From positions 1 to 64,000 of the forward strand of contig CAISGR010000020.1 in the NCBI GenBank assembly GCA_903884945.1: a DNA stretch of 64,000 bases, read 5' to 3'. The notes beneath the pieces were generated by a model that made no database searches, was not told where the DNA came from, and saw only the letters and a program-made list of their open reading frames with translations. Below, in pieces: positions 44,670 through 53,262 of this stretch. Made by a program: the position numbers and the translations under genes. This DNA is from an uncultured bacterium. Lineage in GTDB: Bacteria > Pseudomonadota > Alphaproteobacteria > Sphingomonadales > Sphingomonadaceae. How positions within the stretch are numbered: position 1 is the stretch's first letter; every line of letters starts with the position of its first letter.

Positions 44670-47483
44670 ATGGTGGAGGTCTTCACGGTTGGGGGTGGCG
44701 AGTATCTCGTCAACACCTTCAACGCCGTCGCTGCCTGGTCCGGGGGTGGGGGATATCGATCCTTGCTCCGCGTCGTGATGGTGATGGGCCTGATCTACTC
44801 GTTGCTCGTCGTCGCGTTCACGCTCAACTTTCGAGTCTGGCTGAACTGGTTCCTGCAATCGACACTGATTTATCTTTGCCTGATGGTACCGACGATCGAT
44901 GTGAAGGTGACCGATCGGATCAATCCGTCGCTGGCACCGGCAACGGTTGCGAACGTACCGCTCGGGCTTGGGGTGCTTGCGAGTTTCACGACTCAGATTG
45001 GCGATTGGCTGACACGTACCGCCGAGACTGTCTTCGTTATGCCGGGCGAACTCAATTACTCGAGCAATGGCATGGTCTACGGCGCGCGTCTGTACGATGC
45101 GACCCGCAACTTCGTCATCCGCGACGCTGAGTTTTCGACGAACCTGGAAGAGCACTTCAAGAAATGCCTGTTTGGCGATGTGATGCTTTACCGCAAATCA
45201 CTCACGGTCCTTGCGCAGTCGAAGGACCTCTGGACGGACATCGGGCCAGGATCGGAAGCTCGATCGCAGGAGTGGTTAGAGCGCCAGGGCGACGGCACGG
45301 TGAACAGCGCGATCGTCACCTGCCGGCAGGCCTACGATATGCTCAACGCCCAATGGGCGCCGATGATAGAGGCAAACACGCCGCTTTGGGGCAAGGAACT
45401 CTATCCGAAGCTGAGCAACACGCTCGCGGCCGACAAGCTCAAACACGATCTGCCGATCGCGAACGCTGCCTTCACTGGATCGGGCAGCAACTATTCTGAC
45501 TCGATGCGACAGAACACGGCCATCAACGCATTCATGCAAGCACGAAACAGCATGGCGGGCGGGTCCGGCGCGGCGACGATCGATACCTTCGCGCAGACGC
45601 GCGCGGACATACAGGCGCGCAACACCTACAATTCGATCGCTCAGCAGGCGATGGCCTGGGTGCCGATTTTGAATATCGTCCTCACGGTTGTCTTCTTCGC
45701 GATGTTCCCGGTGATCTTCCCGTTGTTCCTCATGCCCCAAACGGGGCTGACGACGTTGAAGGGTTACGCGATGGGGTTCTTCTACCTCGCCGCATGGGGA
45801 CCGCTGTACGTCATTCTCCATATGATCTGCATGACGAGGGCGGAGGCGGCTGCGGCCGGTGTTGCCAGTGGCGGCGTGACGCTTGGCACCTATGCCGGCA
45901 TAGGTGCAGTGAATGGTGAGACGGCGACGATCGCCGGCTTCATGCTGATGAGCATCCCGTTCCTCGCTGCCGGCCTGGCGCGTGGAGCCATGTCGATTGC
46001 GGGGCAGGCGACGTCGATGCTCGCGCCCGCGCAGAATGCGGCGGAGGCGGCCGCACTCGAGCAGACGACAGGCAATTATTCCTACGGGAATGTGAGTTGG
46101 GCAAATTCCACGTCGAACATGCGCCAGAGCGATCAGTGGACGACGGCACCGAGCTACATGGGCGGCGCGACCAGCGTCGGCTGGCGGCAGGATAACGGCG
46201 CGGTCGTGTCTGGCTTCGGCAATGGTCAGGAGGTGTTCGACACCAGCGGCGCAATCTCGCGGCTAGGGTTCACGCCAACGATGAACTCCGGAACGGTGGC
46301 GGAGTGGCGGGAGATGGCGAGCGACGCGCATCGTCAGGCGCAGGCGTTCGAAAATGCCGCCCAAGAGATCCTGACCAGCACGCATACCAACCGCAGCGCC
46401 TTTGGAACCTCGACGGAACGCTCTTCGGGCTTCGAATCTGGTGCCGGTAGTTCCGCAAATACCAACGTCGAGAAGTTTGATCGGACGACCGGCTCAAGCT
46501 CACAGGGCCTGGAAGAGCGCTCATCGACCGGCCAGAGCCAGCGGATCTCCGAAGGTCACGATCGGCAAGCTGGGACGACAGATCAAGTCGCCGGTTCGCT
46601 TGGAGGGGCGCTTGGTGGGGCTGGGCGGGGAGCTACTGGCGGGAAGGGCCGATTGGGCAGCCTGCTGCCAAACGTCAGCGGCACTGTCAGTGTCAACAAG
46701 ACCGGAACTCAAACGGATAACCTGCGGTACGGGACGGATTCGAGCAAATCTACTGACTCTTCTAGCTCCTCGTCGAGCGGCGTGCGCGATGAACACTCGA
46801 GCGGCATCGGAGCATCCACCTCCGACGGCACTTACGAACGGTCTGGTGTGTTCAGCCGGTCTTCCGCAACGTCTTCCTCCTCGCAAAGCACTGAAGATGC
46901 CCTTGCACGGGCGCGCTCCTACACGGAAGCGGCACGCAAGATGGAGGAGCTGTCCGAGTCGCTTTCGCGCGACGCCAGCTTCGCCGAAACGCACGGGATG
47001 CAACTCAGCGAAAATCTGAGCCAGGACCTCGCGCAGTGGTACCGGCAGCAACAGCTGCTGCACCCGAACCTGGACGCGCCAGAACTATGGGCGACGAACC
47101 TGACCGACCAGCAACGTGCTGTCAGGTCGCAGATGATCCAGCAATGGTCTCAGGAAAAACGCGACGCGCTTTGGAATGAAATCCAGGGCAGCATCTCCGA
47201 GCCAAATTTGGTCGATGTGCGCCGCACGGATGTAGGGGGGCCTGGCGATGTCCGAGCGTCTTATCGCCCGCACGGGGTTGATCGGCTTGGCAGCGGCAGC
47301 CGGGGCGGCGATCCAAATGCCGCCGCAAGAATCATCGACGAGGGTCGGGCCAGGCTGAGCGACGACAGAGCTGCTGCAGAGGCCGCCCGATCCAATCGAG
47401 CTGGCGCAACCGTTGATTTGCAATCGGAAGTAAACCGCGATCAAAATCGCGGATTTTTCACCGATCCTGATCTTAGGAAATGA
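44670..47483 (+). CDS. traG: TraG, F-type mating-pair stabilisation/pilus protein
   Basis: 937 aa, like F TraG (938 aa). N-terminal TraG_N domain with membrane segments (LLRVVMVMGLIYSLLVVAFTLNFRVWLNWFLQSTLIYLCLMV; WVPILNIVLTVVFFAMFPVIFPLFLM; GFFYLAAWGPLYVILHMICM). A long Ser/Gly/Thr-rich hydrophilic C-terminal half (SSKSTDSSSSSSSGVRDEHSS) follows, with a helical end. TraG acts both in pilus formation and in mating-pair stabilisation/entry exclusion. Last gene of the operon in this direction; AGGGGAG upstream. Confidence 0.93.
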   Translation: MVEVFTVGGGEYLVNTFNAVAAWSGGGGYRSLLRVVMVMGLIYSLLVVAFTLNFRVWLNWFLQSTLIYLCLMVPTIDVKVTDRINPSLAPATVANVPLGLGVLASFTTQIGDWLTRTAETVFVMPGELNYSSNGMVYGARLYDATRNFVIRDAEFSTNLEEHFKKCLFGDVMLYRKSLTVLAQSKDLWTDIGPGSEARSQEWLERQGDGTVNSAIVTCRQAYDMLNAQWAPMIEANTPLWGKELYPKLSNTLAADKLKHDLPIANAAFTGSGSNYSDSMRQNTAINAFMQARNSMAGGSGAATIDTFAQTRADIQARNTYNSIAQQAMAWVPILNIVLTVVFFAMFPVIFPLFLMPQTGLTTLKGYAMGFFYLAAWGPLYVILHMICMTRAEAAAAGVASGGVTLGTYAGIGAVNGETATIAGFMLMSIPFLAAGLARGAMSIAGQATSMLAPAQNAAEAAALEQTTGNYSYGNVSWANSTSNMRQSDQWTTAPSYMGGATSVGWRQDNGAVVSGFGNGQEVFDTSGAISRLGFTPTMNSGTVAEWREMASDAHRQAQAFENAAQEILTSTHTNRSAFGTSTERSSGFESGAGSSANTNVEKFDRTTGSSSQGLEERSSTGQSQRISEGHDRQAGTTDQVAGSLGGALGGAGRGATGGKGRLGSLLPNVSGTVSVNKTGTQTDNLRYGTDSSKSTDSSSSSSSGVRDEHSSGIGASTSDGTYERSGVFSRSSATSSSSQSTEDALARARSYTEAARKMEELSESLSRDASFAETHGMQLSENLSQDLAQWYRQQQLLHPNLDAPELWATNLTDQQRAVRSQMIQQWSQEKRDALWNEIQGSISEPNLVDVRRTDVGGPGDVRASYRPHGVDRLGSGSRGGDPNAAARIIDEGRARLSDDRAAAEAARSNRAGATVDLQSEVNRDQNRGFFTDPDLRK

Positions 47484-47492
47484 ATGTGCAAA

Positions 47493-47705
47493 TCACCAGG
47501 CCACGAACAGATAGACGCCAGTTCCCACAAGCAACACCAGCGAGATGAGGCCTCCGATTGCTCTGCCGGGTGTGAGCGGTCTATCGTCGCTTGAATCAGT
47601 GATCTGAGGGTTCATCAGCTGATATTCTGCTGTGAACTGCTCTTCGATGTAGACCGGACCGCCAGGGAGGTCCTTCGTTGCGAGGTAGGTTCTCAGGTCG
47701 TACAT
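47493..47705 (-). CDS. small membrane-anchored protein
   Basis: 70 aa from the ATG at 47705 (GGAG eight bases upstream). Polar N-terminal part (YDLRTYLATKDLPGGPVYIEEQFTAEYQLM) and a C-terminal membrane segment (IGGLISLVLLVGTGVYLFVAW). It lies tail to tail with traG, 9 bases apart. Placement right after traG might suggest surface/entry exclusion, but that is inference; no family recognised. Confidence 0.45.
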   Translation of the reverse strand: MYDLRTYLATKDLPGGPVYIEEQFTAEYQLMNPQITDSSDDRPLTPGRAIGGLISLVLLVGTGVYLFVAW

Positions 47706-47951
47706 GTCGAAAGCTCCGGACACCGATTTTGTACAGTGTTCGAAGTTTGTTCGCAATGGCCTCTTGCCAGCTATCGGGTTTATCGAAGCGCGACAGATCG
47801 TGCTTATGTCCCTACGAATGCTCGAATGAAGCCCCTCGGGCTGGGCATTTTTGCCTTCCCTCCTTGCAGCTCGAGAATGCCTCGAAGAGATGCGGCCAGT
47901 GCTTTTCAAGCGGCGATCCGCGCCGCCGAGACCAGCTTACGAAGCGCTCGG

Positions 47952-47980
47952 TTGAAATTGTGTCGATTTCAGCATATATG
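47952..47980 (+). promoter_or_regulatory. promoter and operator of the Xre-RES pair
   Basis: TTGAAA (47952-47957), a 17-base spacer, then TATATG (47975-47980) form a good sigma70-type promoter 26-31 bases before the gene start. Within it lies a perfect dyad, TGAAAT-N7-ATTTCA (47953-47971), overlapping the -35 and spacer. This is a position expected for repression by the antitoxin. Confidence 0.6.
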
Positions 47981-48005
47981 GAACTGACTCAACAGGAATG
48001 ATCGA

Positions 48006-48587
48006 ATGGTTCGTCCGGCAAATATGGGATTCGTTGATGCGGACCGTGTCCTTCACGACCGCATAGTGGCAAGCACCGATCGCATCATCAAAATGATGCC
48101 GGCGGCGGCAAAGGCGGCCGCTATCAGCAGCATCGACGTGCCCAGCTTGGTCTTTCATCTGGCTCTTGGCATTCCGGCGGTCGAAACGGACAATCCGGAG
48201 GCCGCAGAGAGGATCACGAACGCCATCGCTTTCAAGCGACGGATGATCGACGCCGCGGGCGGGGCGCTGACTGCGGAGAAGGTGCGCGCACTGCTTGGAC
48301 ACAAGACGATTCAGGCCGTCTATAAAGCGGTGAAGGATCGCCGACTGCTTATGGTCGAGGACAATGGGACCAAGCTGTTCCCGGTGTTCCAGTTCGACGG
48401 CAACGCGATCATCCCAGGAATCTCGAAGGTTCTCAGTGCCGCTCCGCACACGACCGGCTGGGCCATTCTGCAGTTCCTCGTTGGTGGCGATGAAGGTCTT
48501 GATGGATTGAGTCCCATCACGCTCCTCAAGGGCAGCGACGCAGAGGTCGAACGCGTCGTGCGATTCGCCCATACGCTCGAAGACTGA
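48006..48587 (+). CDS. Xre/ParS-type antitoxin of a RES toxin system
   Basis: 193 aa. N-terminal helical DNA-binding region, a central block (AGGALTAEKVRALLGHKTIQAVYKAVKDRRLLMVEDNGTKLFPVFQFDGNAIIPG) and the characteristic Xre-MbcA-ParS C-terminus that binds the toxin (WAILQFLVGGDEGLDGLSPITLLKGSDAEVERVVRFAHTLED). It neutralises the RES toxin and should repress its own promoter. AGGAA eight bases upstream. Five bases separate it from the toxin gene. Confidence 0.85.
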   Translation: MVRPANMGFVDADRVLHDRIVASTDRIIKMMPAAAKAAAISSIDVPSLVFHLALGIPAVETDNPEAAERITNAIAFKRRMIDAAGGALTAEKVRALLGHKTIQAVYKAVKDRRLLMVEDNGTKLFPVFQFDGNAIIPGISKVLSAAPHTTGWAILQFLVGGDEGLDGLSPITLLKGSDAEVERVVRFAHTLED

Positions 48588-48592
48588 CGCAT

Positions 48593-49180
48593 ATGGCAGC
48601 GAAAGGGGGGATACCCGTGGCGACGATCGCTACGGGAAAAGTGCTACATCGGGTTCACGGCGCGACGGTGGCTGCCAGATGGTATGGACGCAAGGACGCG
48701 ACCTGGCGGTGGGATGATCCCGAAGGCAAGTTCGGGGTTCTCTATCTGGGAAAGACGCTCGTAGGGCCATTTGCGGAAACACTGCTGCGAACACCGGGGG
48801 ATAGAGACGTCCTTTGGGATCAGGTGGCCAGGAGACGCGCCGCTAACTTCACAATTATGCGGCCAATCCGTCTAGCCAAGGTCCATGGACCGGGCCTTGG
48901 CTGGTTTAAGACCACCGCCGCCGGTGTCTCTGCCGACTTCGATCCGGTCGACAATCCGGGTGCCTATGTGGTCCCACAGCAGATTTCCGCAGAGATTTAT
49001 AAGAGCACGAGCCTGGACGGCATTCAGTACCGATCGCGGTTCGATAGCGATGAGCTCTGCATCGCACTTTTCGATCGGGCTGATGCGGCGATCTCGTTGG
49101 GTGCCGAGGGCGTGCCCATCGGCAAGGACTGGACCCAGAAATTGCTCGCCGATCGTGGCTATACGCTGATCGAGCTTTGA
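48593..49180 (+). CDS. RES-domain NAD+-degrading toxin
   Basis: 195 aa. RES family features: LHRVHGATVAARWYG (conserved Arg near the start), GVLYLGKTLVGPFAETLLRTPGD with the core Glu, RLAKVHGPGLGWFKTTAAG, and the C-terminal YRSRFDSDELCIALFDRA. RES toxins are NAD+ phosphorylases/glycohydrolases that deplete NAD+ and stop growth. Partner of the preceding antitoxin gene, probably stabilising the element in its host. Confidence 0.87.
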   Translation: MAAKGGIPVATIATGKVLHRVHGATVAARWYGRKDATWRWDDPEGKFGVLYLGKTLVGPFAETLLRTPGDRDVLWDQVARRRAANFTIMRPIRLAKVHGPGLGWFKTTAAGVSADFDPVDNPGAYVVPQQISAEIYKSTSLDGIQYRSRFDSDELCIALFDRADAAISLGAEGVPIGKDWTQKLLADRGYTLIEL

Positions 49181-49195
49181 ACCAGGCCCGGCCGC

Positions 49196-49954
49196 TTACG
49201 GCGCTATGCCGCTCGCGGGCAGATCGAAGGGACCAGCCAACCACGAACTGAGATATTCGGCCACCATCGCGAGGTAATGCTCGCGCTGGTCGGGAACGGC
49301 CCGCGTGAACATCTCCAGCGGCCAGGCAAGCAGGCGATCAAACGGGCGCGGGTGGATGGCGAAACGGGCGGCAAGTGGGATTGCCAGTTCGGTAGCCGCG
49401 GCGGCGAACAGGGCGCGCTGGATATGACCGTTTCCATCGAGAAACGGATGGATTTTGCCGAACCAGCAGAAAAGGTGCGTCAAGGTCAGGAGCTGCACAA
49501 AAGGCTTAGCAGACCTTGCGGGAACCAGTTCGCGACGAACTTCGGAGAGCATGAAATCGAGCCGGGCGACGACGTTCTCGGGCTCCTCGAACGAAAAGCT
49601 CTTTTTCGGGCTGAAGACTTGCGGGGCGCCCAAACGCCGTCCCTCGAGCGATGTCCCCGCCGCACCCCGGTAGGTGCCGGCATATTCGGGGTAACCGGGC
49701 GGCGTGAATCCGACGAACAAGGTGCGGTGAAGGTCTCTGGGATCGGCCAGTATGGAAGAACGATAGGCGGGGTCGACAAGGATACGCTGTTGGAGAGCCG
49801 TGCAGGCCTGCGTCATCGCCGCATCGTAATTGGGCATGGCATATGCCTGCCATTCTGGCGCTGTCGTCATTGCCGGCTCGTCCGGGATCTCGAGTTTCGC
49901 TTCGAAGCCAGAATTGCCGGACAGCCCGGCATCACAGAAACTCCTCACCTGCAT
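49196..49954 (-). CDS. Fic/Doc-family protein
   Basis: About 252 aa. The Fic active site reads IHPFLDGNGHIQRALFA: His and the DGNG loop are present, but the usual following Arg (DGNGRxxR) is His, with the second Arg kept. Fic proteins transfer AMP or other groups from nucleotides to target hydroxyls. No inhibitory (S/T)xxxE(G/N) helix was recognised near the start. The beginning is uncertain: ATG 49954 (within the recombinase stop region) or ATG 49870. It overlaps the recombinase gene, so both are probably co-expressed. Confidence 0.8.
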   Translation of the reverse strand: MQVRSFCDAGLSGNSGFEAKLEIPDEPAMTTAPEWQAYAMPNYDAAMTQACTALQQRILVDPAYRSSILADPRDLHRTLFVGFTPPGYPEYAGTYRGAAGTSLEGRRLGAPQVFSPKKSFSFEEPENVVARLDFMLSEVRRELVPARSAKPFVQLLTLTHLFCWFGKIHPFLDGNGHIQRALFAAAATELAIPLAARFAIHPRPFDRLLAWPLEMFTRAVPDQREHYLAMVAEYLSSWLAGPFDLPASGIAP

Positions 49955-50933
49955 GGTCGTCGAACAGTGCGGCATCGCGGACATAGCCGGCGACTGTGTC
50001 GAGCGACTTGTGGCGCGAGTGGTCCTTCATCTTGAACAGGTTCGCTCGCTTCGCGGCCGCCTCGGTAAGGAAGCCCGCGCGCAGGGAATGCCCGGAGAAC
50101 AGGGCTGGGTCGAGCCCTGCCGCCGACGCGCAGGCTTTGACCAGACGAGCCACGGTCTTGTCGGTGATCGGGTCGGCCGTCAGCACGTCCCCCCGCGTCA
50201 ACCGACGAAACACCGGGCCTGTCCGGGGCTTTCCGATAGCGGGATCCAAGCCGATCAGATCGGCGGCCTCGAGCCAGTCGTTGAGGAGGCTCACCGGCCG
50301 GATATGACGGCCTTCGGGGATCGCAATCTCCTGGCCCTCGGCTTCCTGATCGCCTTTCGAACGGGGGATCGATATCCGCACGCCCGCGATTTCGAATTCG
50401 AGATCGGGCAATTGCATGCCCGCTATTTCGGAACGGCGAAACGCGCCCGCCATGCCGACCGCCAGGATCGCGCGATCGCGCTTGGCGCGCAGGCCTGCGT
50501 TCGTGATCGTCGCAAGCATGGCGGTGAGCACGTCCGCCGCTGCAGGCGCCTTCTGATCCTTCTTCCGAGCATATTTGCGGCGTACGCCCGCCATCATCTG
50601 CGCGATAACGCCAGCGGCATCGCGCGCCATGGGAGAGGCAAGGCCCGCCTCTTTGTGGTGATGGTTGATCGCCGCGACGCGGCGGCCGATCGTGACCGGT
50701 GCGATGCGGGCCTCCGCCTCGACATGCGCAAAGAGCGCGACGATGTCCGGATGGGCGGGCAGGGCTTCGACGTTGCGGGCATCGCAGAAGTCGCAGAAGC
50801 GCTGCCAGTCGGATGCATAGGCTTTTTGCGTTGAGCCAGCCTTGGCGGCCGCGAGCGTATCGCGCGCGCTTTCGATCTCGGCGAGCAGGTCGGCAGGGAG
50901 ATCGGCCGATAGTGGCAAGAGGTCGCGGCCCAT
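49932..50933 (-). CDS. tyrosine recombinase/site-specific integrase
   Basis: 333 aa. The N-terminal SAM-like core-binding domain (STQKAYASDWQRFCDFCDARNVEALPAHPDIVALFAHVE) is followed by the catalytic domain with Arg in VGMAGAFRRSEIAGM, His and Arg in FSGHSLRAGFLTEAA, a second His in DHSRHKSLDTVAGY and the nucleophile Tyr in GYVRDAALFDD. The type is common on sphingomonad plasmids and ICEs. It may resolve multimers or integrate the element; no att site was identified. Overlaps the Fic gene. Confidence 0.9.
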   Translation of the reverse strand: MGRDLLPLSADLPADLLAEIESARDTLAAAKAGSTQKAYASDWQRFCDFCDARNVEALPAHPDIVALFAHVEAEARIAPVTIGRRVAAINHHHKEAGLASPMARDAAGVIAQMMAGVRRKYARKKDQKAPAAADVLTAMLATITNAGLRAKRDRAILAVGMAGAFRRSEIAGMQLPDLEFEIAGVRISIPRSKGDQEAEGQEIAIPEGRHIRPVSLLNDWLEAADLIGLDPAIGKPRTGPVFRRLTRGDVLTADPITDKTVARLVKACASAAGLDPALFSGHSLRAGFLTEAAAKRANLFKMKDHSRHKSLDTVAGYVRDAALFDDHAGEEFL

Positions 50934-51042
50934 CAGCAGCGCACGCCTGCGCTATCTTGGGTCCGGTCGCGCGCGCCCTTGCCGGTTGCGCTACTCGCGC
51001 ACAGCGCCGCGTGCGGATCGGAAAGAGCAGGAAGCATGTCCG

Positions 51043-51903
51043 TCACTTAGACGCTTCCTTGGCAAGCTGGTCGAGTTTGGATTGGAAAAAGCGCTCGCTC
51101 CATAGGCTGAGCGACTTCGCCTCGGCCGGCCGCAGGAACCGGTTCACGTCGGCCGTTGCCGCGCGCCAATCGATGGACGTGATCCTCGCCTTCAAGGCCG
51201 CGACAAGCCACTCGCCGTCGACATGCAGGTCTCGCTGGTCCTGCCAAGGCCCCGCCTGCAGGATCGCTGCGCCAAGAAGCGAGAGGTTGGGGTAGACGCC
51301 GTTCGCGACGTACCAGGAAAAGTCGAACCAGTCGCGGCCCTTCAAATAGGGGCGGCACAGCAGCGCATGGATCTTGAGCGCGAAATTGGACTCCAGATCC
51401 TGGTGCCGCACCTCGTAGTCGGCGGGGAAGTCGAGGAAGGTTGTCGCTTCGCCAGAGCCCGCCGGCGGATTGGTGTCGATCTCGAGCTTGATTCTGATCG
51501 TCTTGGCGCGGCCCGATCCCGCGTAGCTGAGATTGAGCTGGCTTGCGATCGAATCGTCCTTGAGGATCGCTTCGCGCACTGCTCTGTCCATCTTGTCCTT
51601 CGGCTGGGCTTCGAGCTTCAGGCCGAACTGAGCGAAGATTTCGACGAGCGCGGAGAGGTACGGGGACCATTGGAAATCGGGGTCCGGCACGCGCAGCAGG
51701 AAGTCGAGATCCTCCGAAAAGCGGGGAAGGGCGTGCAGGATGCGCAGGCTCGTGCCGCCCTGGAAAAGCGCGACGTCGAAGAAATCGGCGCGCCAGAGCG
51801 CGTAGAGCGCGATCTCCTGGATGATCTCCTTGGTCGCGTTCTCCTCCTCGACGGCATTGGTCGCGCCATAGTCGCGGAGTTTCTTCTGGAGCATCTCAAT
51901 CAT
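51043..51903 (-). CDS. AbiEii-family nucleotidyltransferase toxin
   Basis: 286 aa. NTase core near the start: ADFFDVALFQGGTSLRILHALPRFSEDLDFLLRV, with GGTSL and the metal-binding EDLDF motif. Conserved AbiEii blocks then follow (VRHQDLESNFALKIHALLCRPYLKGRDWFDFSWYV). AbiEii toxins transfer nucleotides to tRNA acceptor stems or related targets and act in abortive phage infection and plasmid stability. ATG 51903 overlaps the antitoxin stop by 8 bases. Confidence 0.92.
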   Translation of the reverse strand: MIEMLQKKLRDYGATNAVEEENATKEIIQEIALYALWRADFFDVALFQGGTSLRILHALPRFSEDLDFLLRVPDPDFQWSPYLSALVEIFAQFGLKLEAQPKDKMDRAVREAILKDDSIASQLNLSYAGSGRAKTIRIKLEIDTNPPAGSGEATTFLDFPADYEVRHQDLESNFALKIHALLCRPYLKGRDWFDFSWYVANGVYPNLSLLGAAILQAGPWQDQRDLHVDGEWLVAALKARITSIDWRAATADVNRFLRPAEAKSLSLWSERFFQSKLDQLAKEASK

Positions 51904-52582
51904 CGCGCGATGCATCCAGCGAGGGGGATCGGTTGCCGCGGACAGCAAGCTCGAGGGAACGGAGGAAGTCGTTGACCGCCTTGTGCTTGTAGACCGATTT
52001 CAGCGACGCGAATTGCTTGCGTTTGAGCGTGTGGAGATGATCCTCGTCGATGCGCAGGCCGCTGGTTAGCCAGTCGAAACCCGTCCAGCGTTGCTTCCGC
52101 AATGCGACGAGGTCGAGGAGCGCGCGCAAGGGGCTCGCAACGAACGCGGTGAGGGCACCCAATTTCTGCCGCTCCACGCCCACCAGGAACTGATATTCGT
52201 GGATGGCGAGCGGATGGAAGGTGAACCGGCCCATGACCGGGGTGTCGAATTCAAGCGTCTTGCGTCCGGGCGTCACGCTTGCGGTCGCGTAGACTGCCTC
52301 GGGAATCCAGCCATGGTGAGCGAGGGCGGTCTCGAACGAAACATAGCTGCCCGGAATGAGGGCCTGGGCCACGGCGAAGGGATGAATCGCGTCCGATCGA
52401 TAGGATTTGCCCAAAAGATAGGTGCCGCGCTTGAGACGGACGAGCGAACCGTCCTTCAGCGCGCGGTTGACGAGCGCATAGCGACGCGCAGCGCCGCCGT
52501 CGATCGCCTCGCCAAGCTGGCGTTCATCGAAAACGCGGCCGGCGAGCTTGCCGTCAGACAGGGCGGAGGTGAGGGCGCTCAT
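51896..52582 (-). CDS. AbiEi-family antitoxin (type IV TA)
   Basis: 228 aa from the ATG at 52582. N-terminal winged helix (ERQLGEAIDGGAARRYALVNRALKDGSLVRLKRGTYLLGK) followed by the AbiEi antitoxin/regulator domain (SYVSFETALAHHGWIPEAVYATASVTPGRKTLEFDTPVMGRFTFHPL, SPLRALLDLVALRKQ). AbiEi represses its own operon through inverted repeats and neutralises AbiEii. A 10-base inverted repeat flanks the region of its promoter. Confidence 0.92.
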   Translation of the reverse strand: MSALTSALSDGKLAGRVFDERQLGEAIDGGAARRYALVNRALKDGSLVRLKRGTYLLGKSYRSDAIHPFAVAQALIPGSYVSFETALAHHGWIPEAVYATASVTPGRKTLEFDTPVMGRFTFHPLAIHEYQFLVGVERQKLGALTAFVASPLRALLDLVALRKQRWTGFDWLTSGLRIDEDHLHTLKRKQFASLKSVYKHKAVNDFLRSLELAVRGNRSPSLDASRDD

Positions 52583-52628
52583 AAAATTCCCGATACTTGC
52601 ATAAAGTGAAAGTTTCAAGAATTTTATG
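52580..52628. promoter_or_regulatory. inverted repeat around the AbiE promoter/start
   Basis: CATAAAATTC (52580-52589, covering the ATG) and GAATTTTATG (52619-52628) form a perfect 10-base inverted repeat with a 29-base spacer. A minus-strand TTGAAA within the spacer may be a -35 box. AbiEi proteins are known to bind paired inverted repeats at their own promoters. Confidence 0.55.
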
Positions 52629-52758
52629 TAGGAACGGAATGGACGTTTTCGACAATGCTAGCCTCGAACTGCCGCTTGACCGACCGCCAAGCGAGAATGT
52701 GGAGCATTCCGGGAGAGGAAACGACAGCGCTTCCGCCTGGCCTGGCCTACCGTGGTGT

Positions 52759-53067
52759 CTATTCGTCCGTGTAACCGCGCCAGCGCTGCAGGATCGGGAC
52801 AATGTCGTCACCATGCCCGAACGCGTCCGGATAGATGCCGCTTGGATACTGGCCAAGGAACGTGAAGATCGTCGCCATGTCGGCGGCGATTGCGCGGTCG
52901 ACGCCAAAGAGATCGGCGAGATCAAAACCGCCCCAATCCGCTCCATTGTGCCATGCGAGAAGGAAATTGGCGACACGACCCGCCTGACCGGTGTCGCTGC
53001 TTGCGAGATCGAACAGGCGGTCGACTGCGGCGCGAACCTCGGGTGCGATCAGGGGCGTTACGTTCAT
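52759..53067 (-). CDS. DUF7673-type hypothetical protein
   Basis: 102 aa from the ATG at 53067. Reads VRAAVDRLFDLASSDTGQAGRVANFLLAWHNGADWGGFDLADLFGVDRAIAADMATIFTFLGQ, the conserved pattern of small plasmid/ICE proteins labelled DUF7673 (WGGFDL.DL.GVDRAIA). Function unknown. It stands alone between AbiE and the TrlF-type gene. Confidence 0.75.
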   Translation of the reverse strand: MNVTPLIAPEVRAAVDRLFDLASSDTGQAGRVANFLLAWHNGADWGGFDLADLFGVDRAIAADMATIFTFLGQYPSGIYPDAFGHGDDIVPILQRWRGYTDE

Positions 53068-53262
53068 GGCGAGCATCATCGAGATCGCAGGCCGGGAGTC
53101 AATCGGTCGATGCCGGCGCGAGTGCAACGATGACGTGAGAACGCATTGCTCGATATCGGCAGCCCTCTCGAAGCCAATTCTTATGTCCGAGAATCGCGTT
53201 TATCGGACATAGCGCTTCTTGCGATGGCCATGACTGAGCGGTGCGCCGATCACTTCTGGCCG

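Noticed and set aside
43179..45155. 658-codon open frame on the minus strand antisense to traH/traG
   Set aside because: It is the GC-rich shadow of two well-recognised genes; its translation is Arg/His/Asp-rich with no family features.
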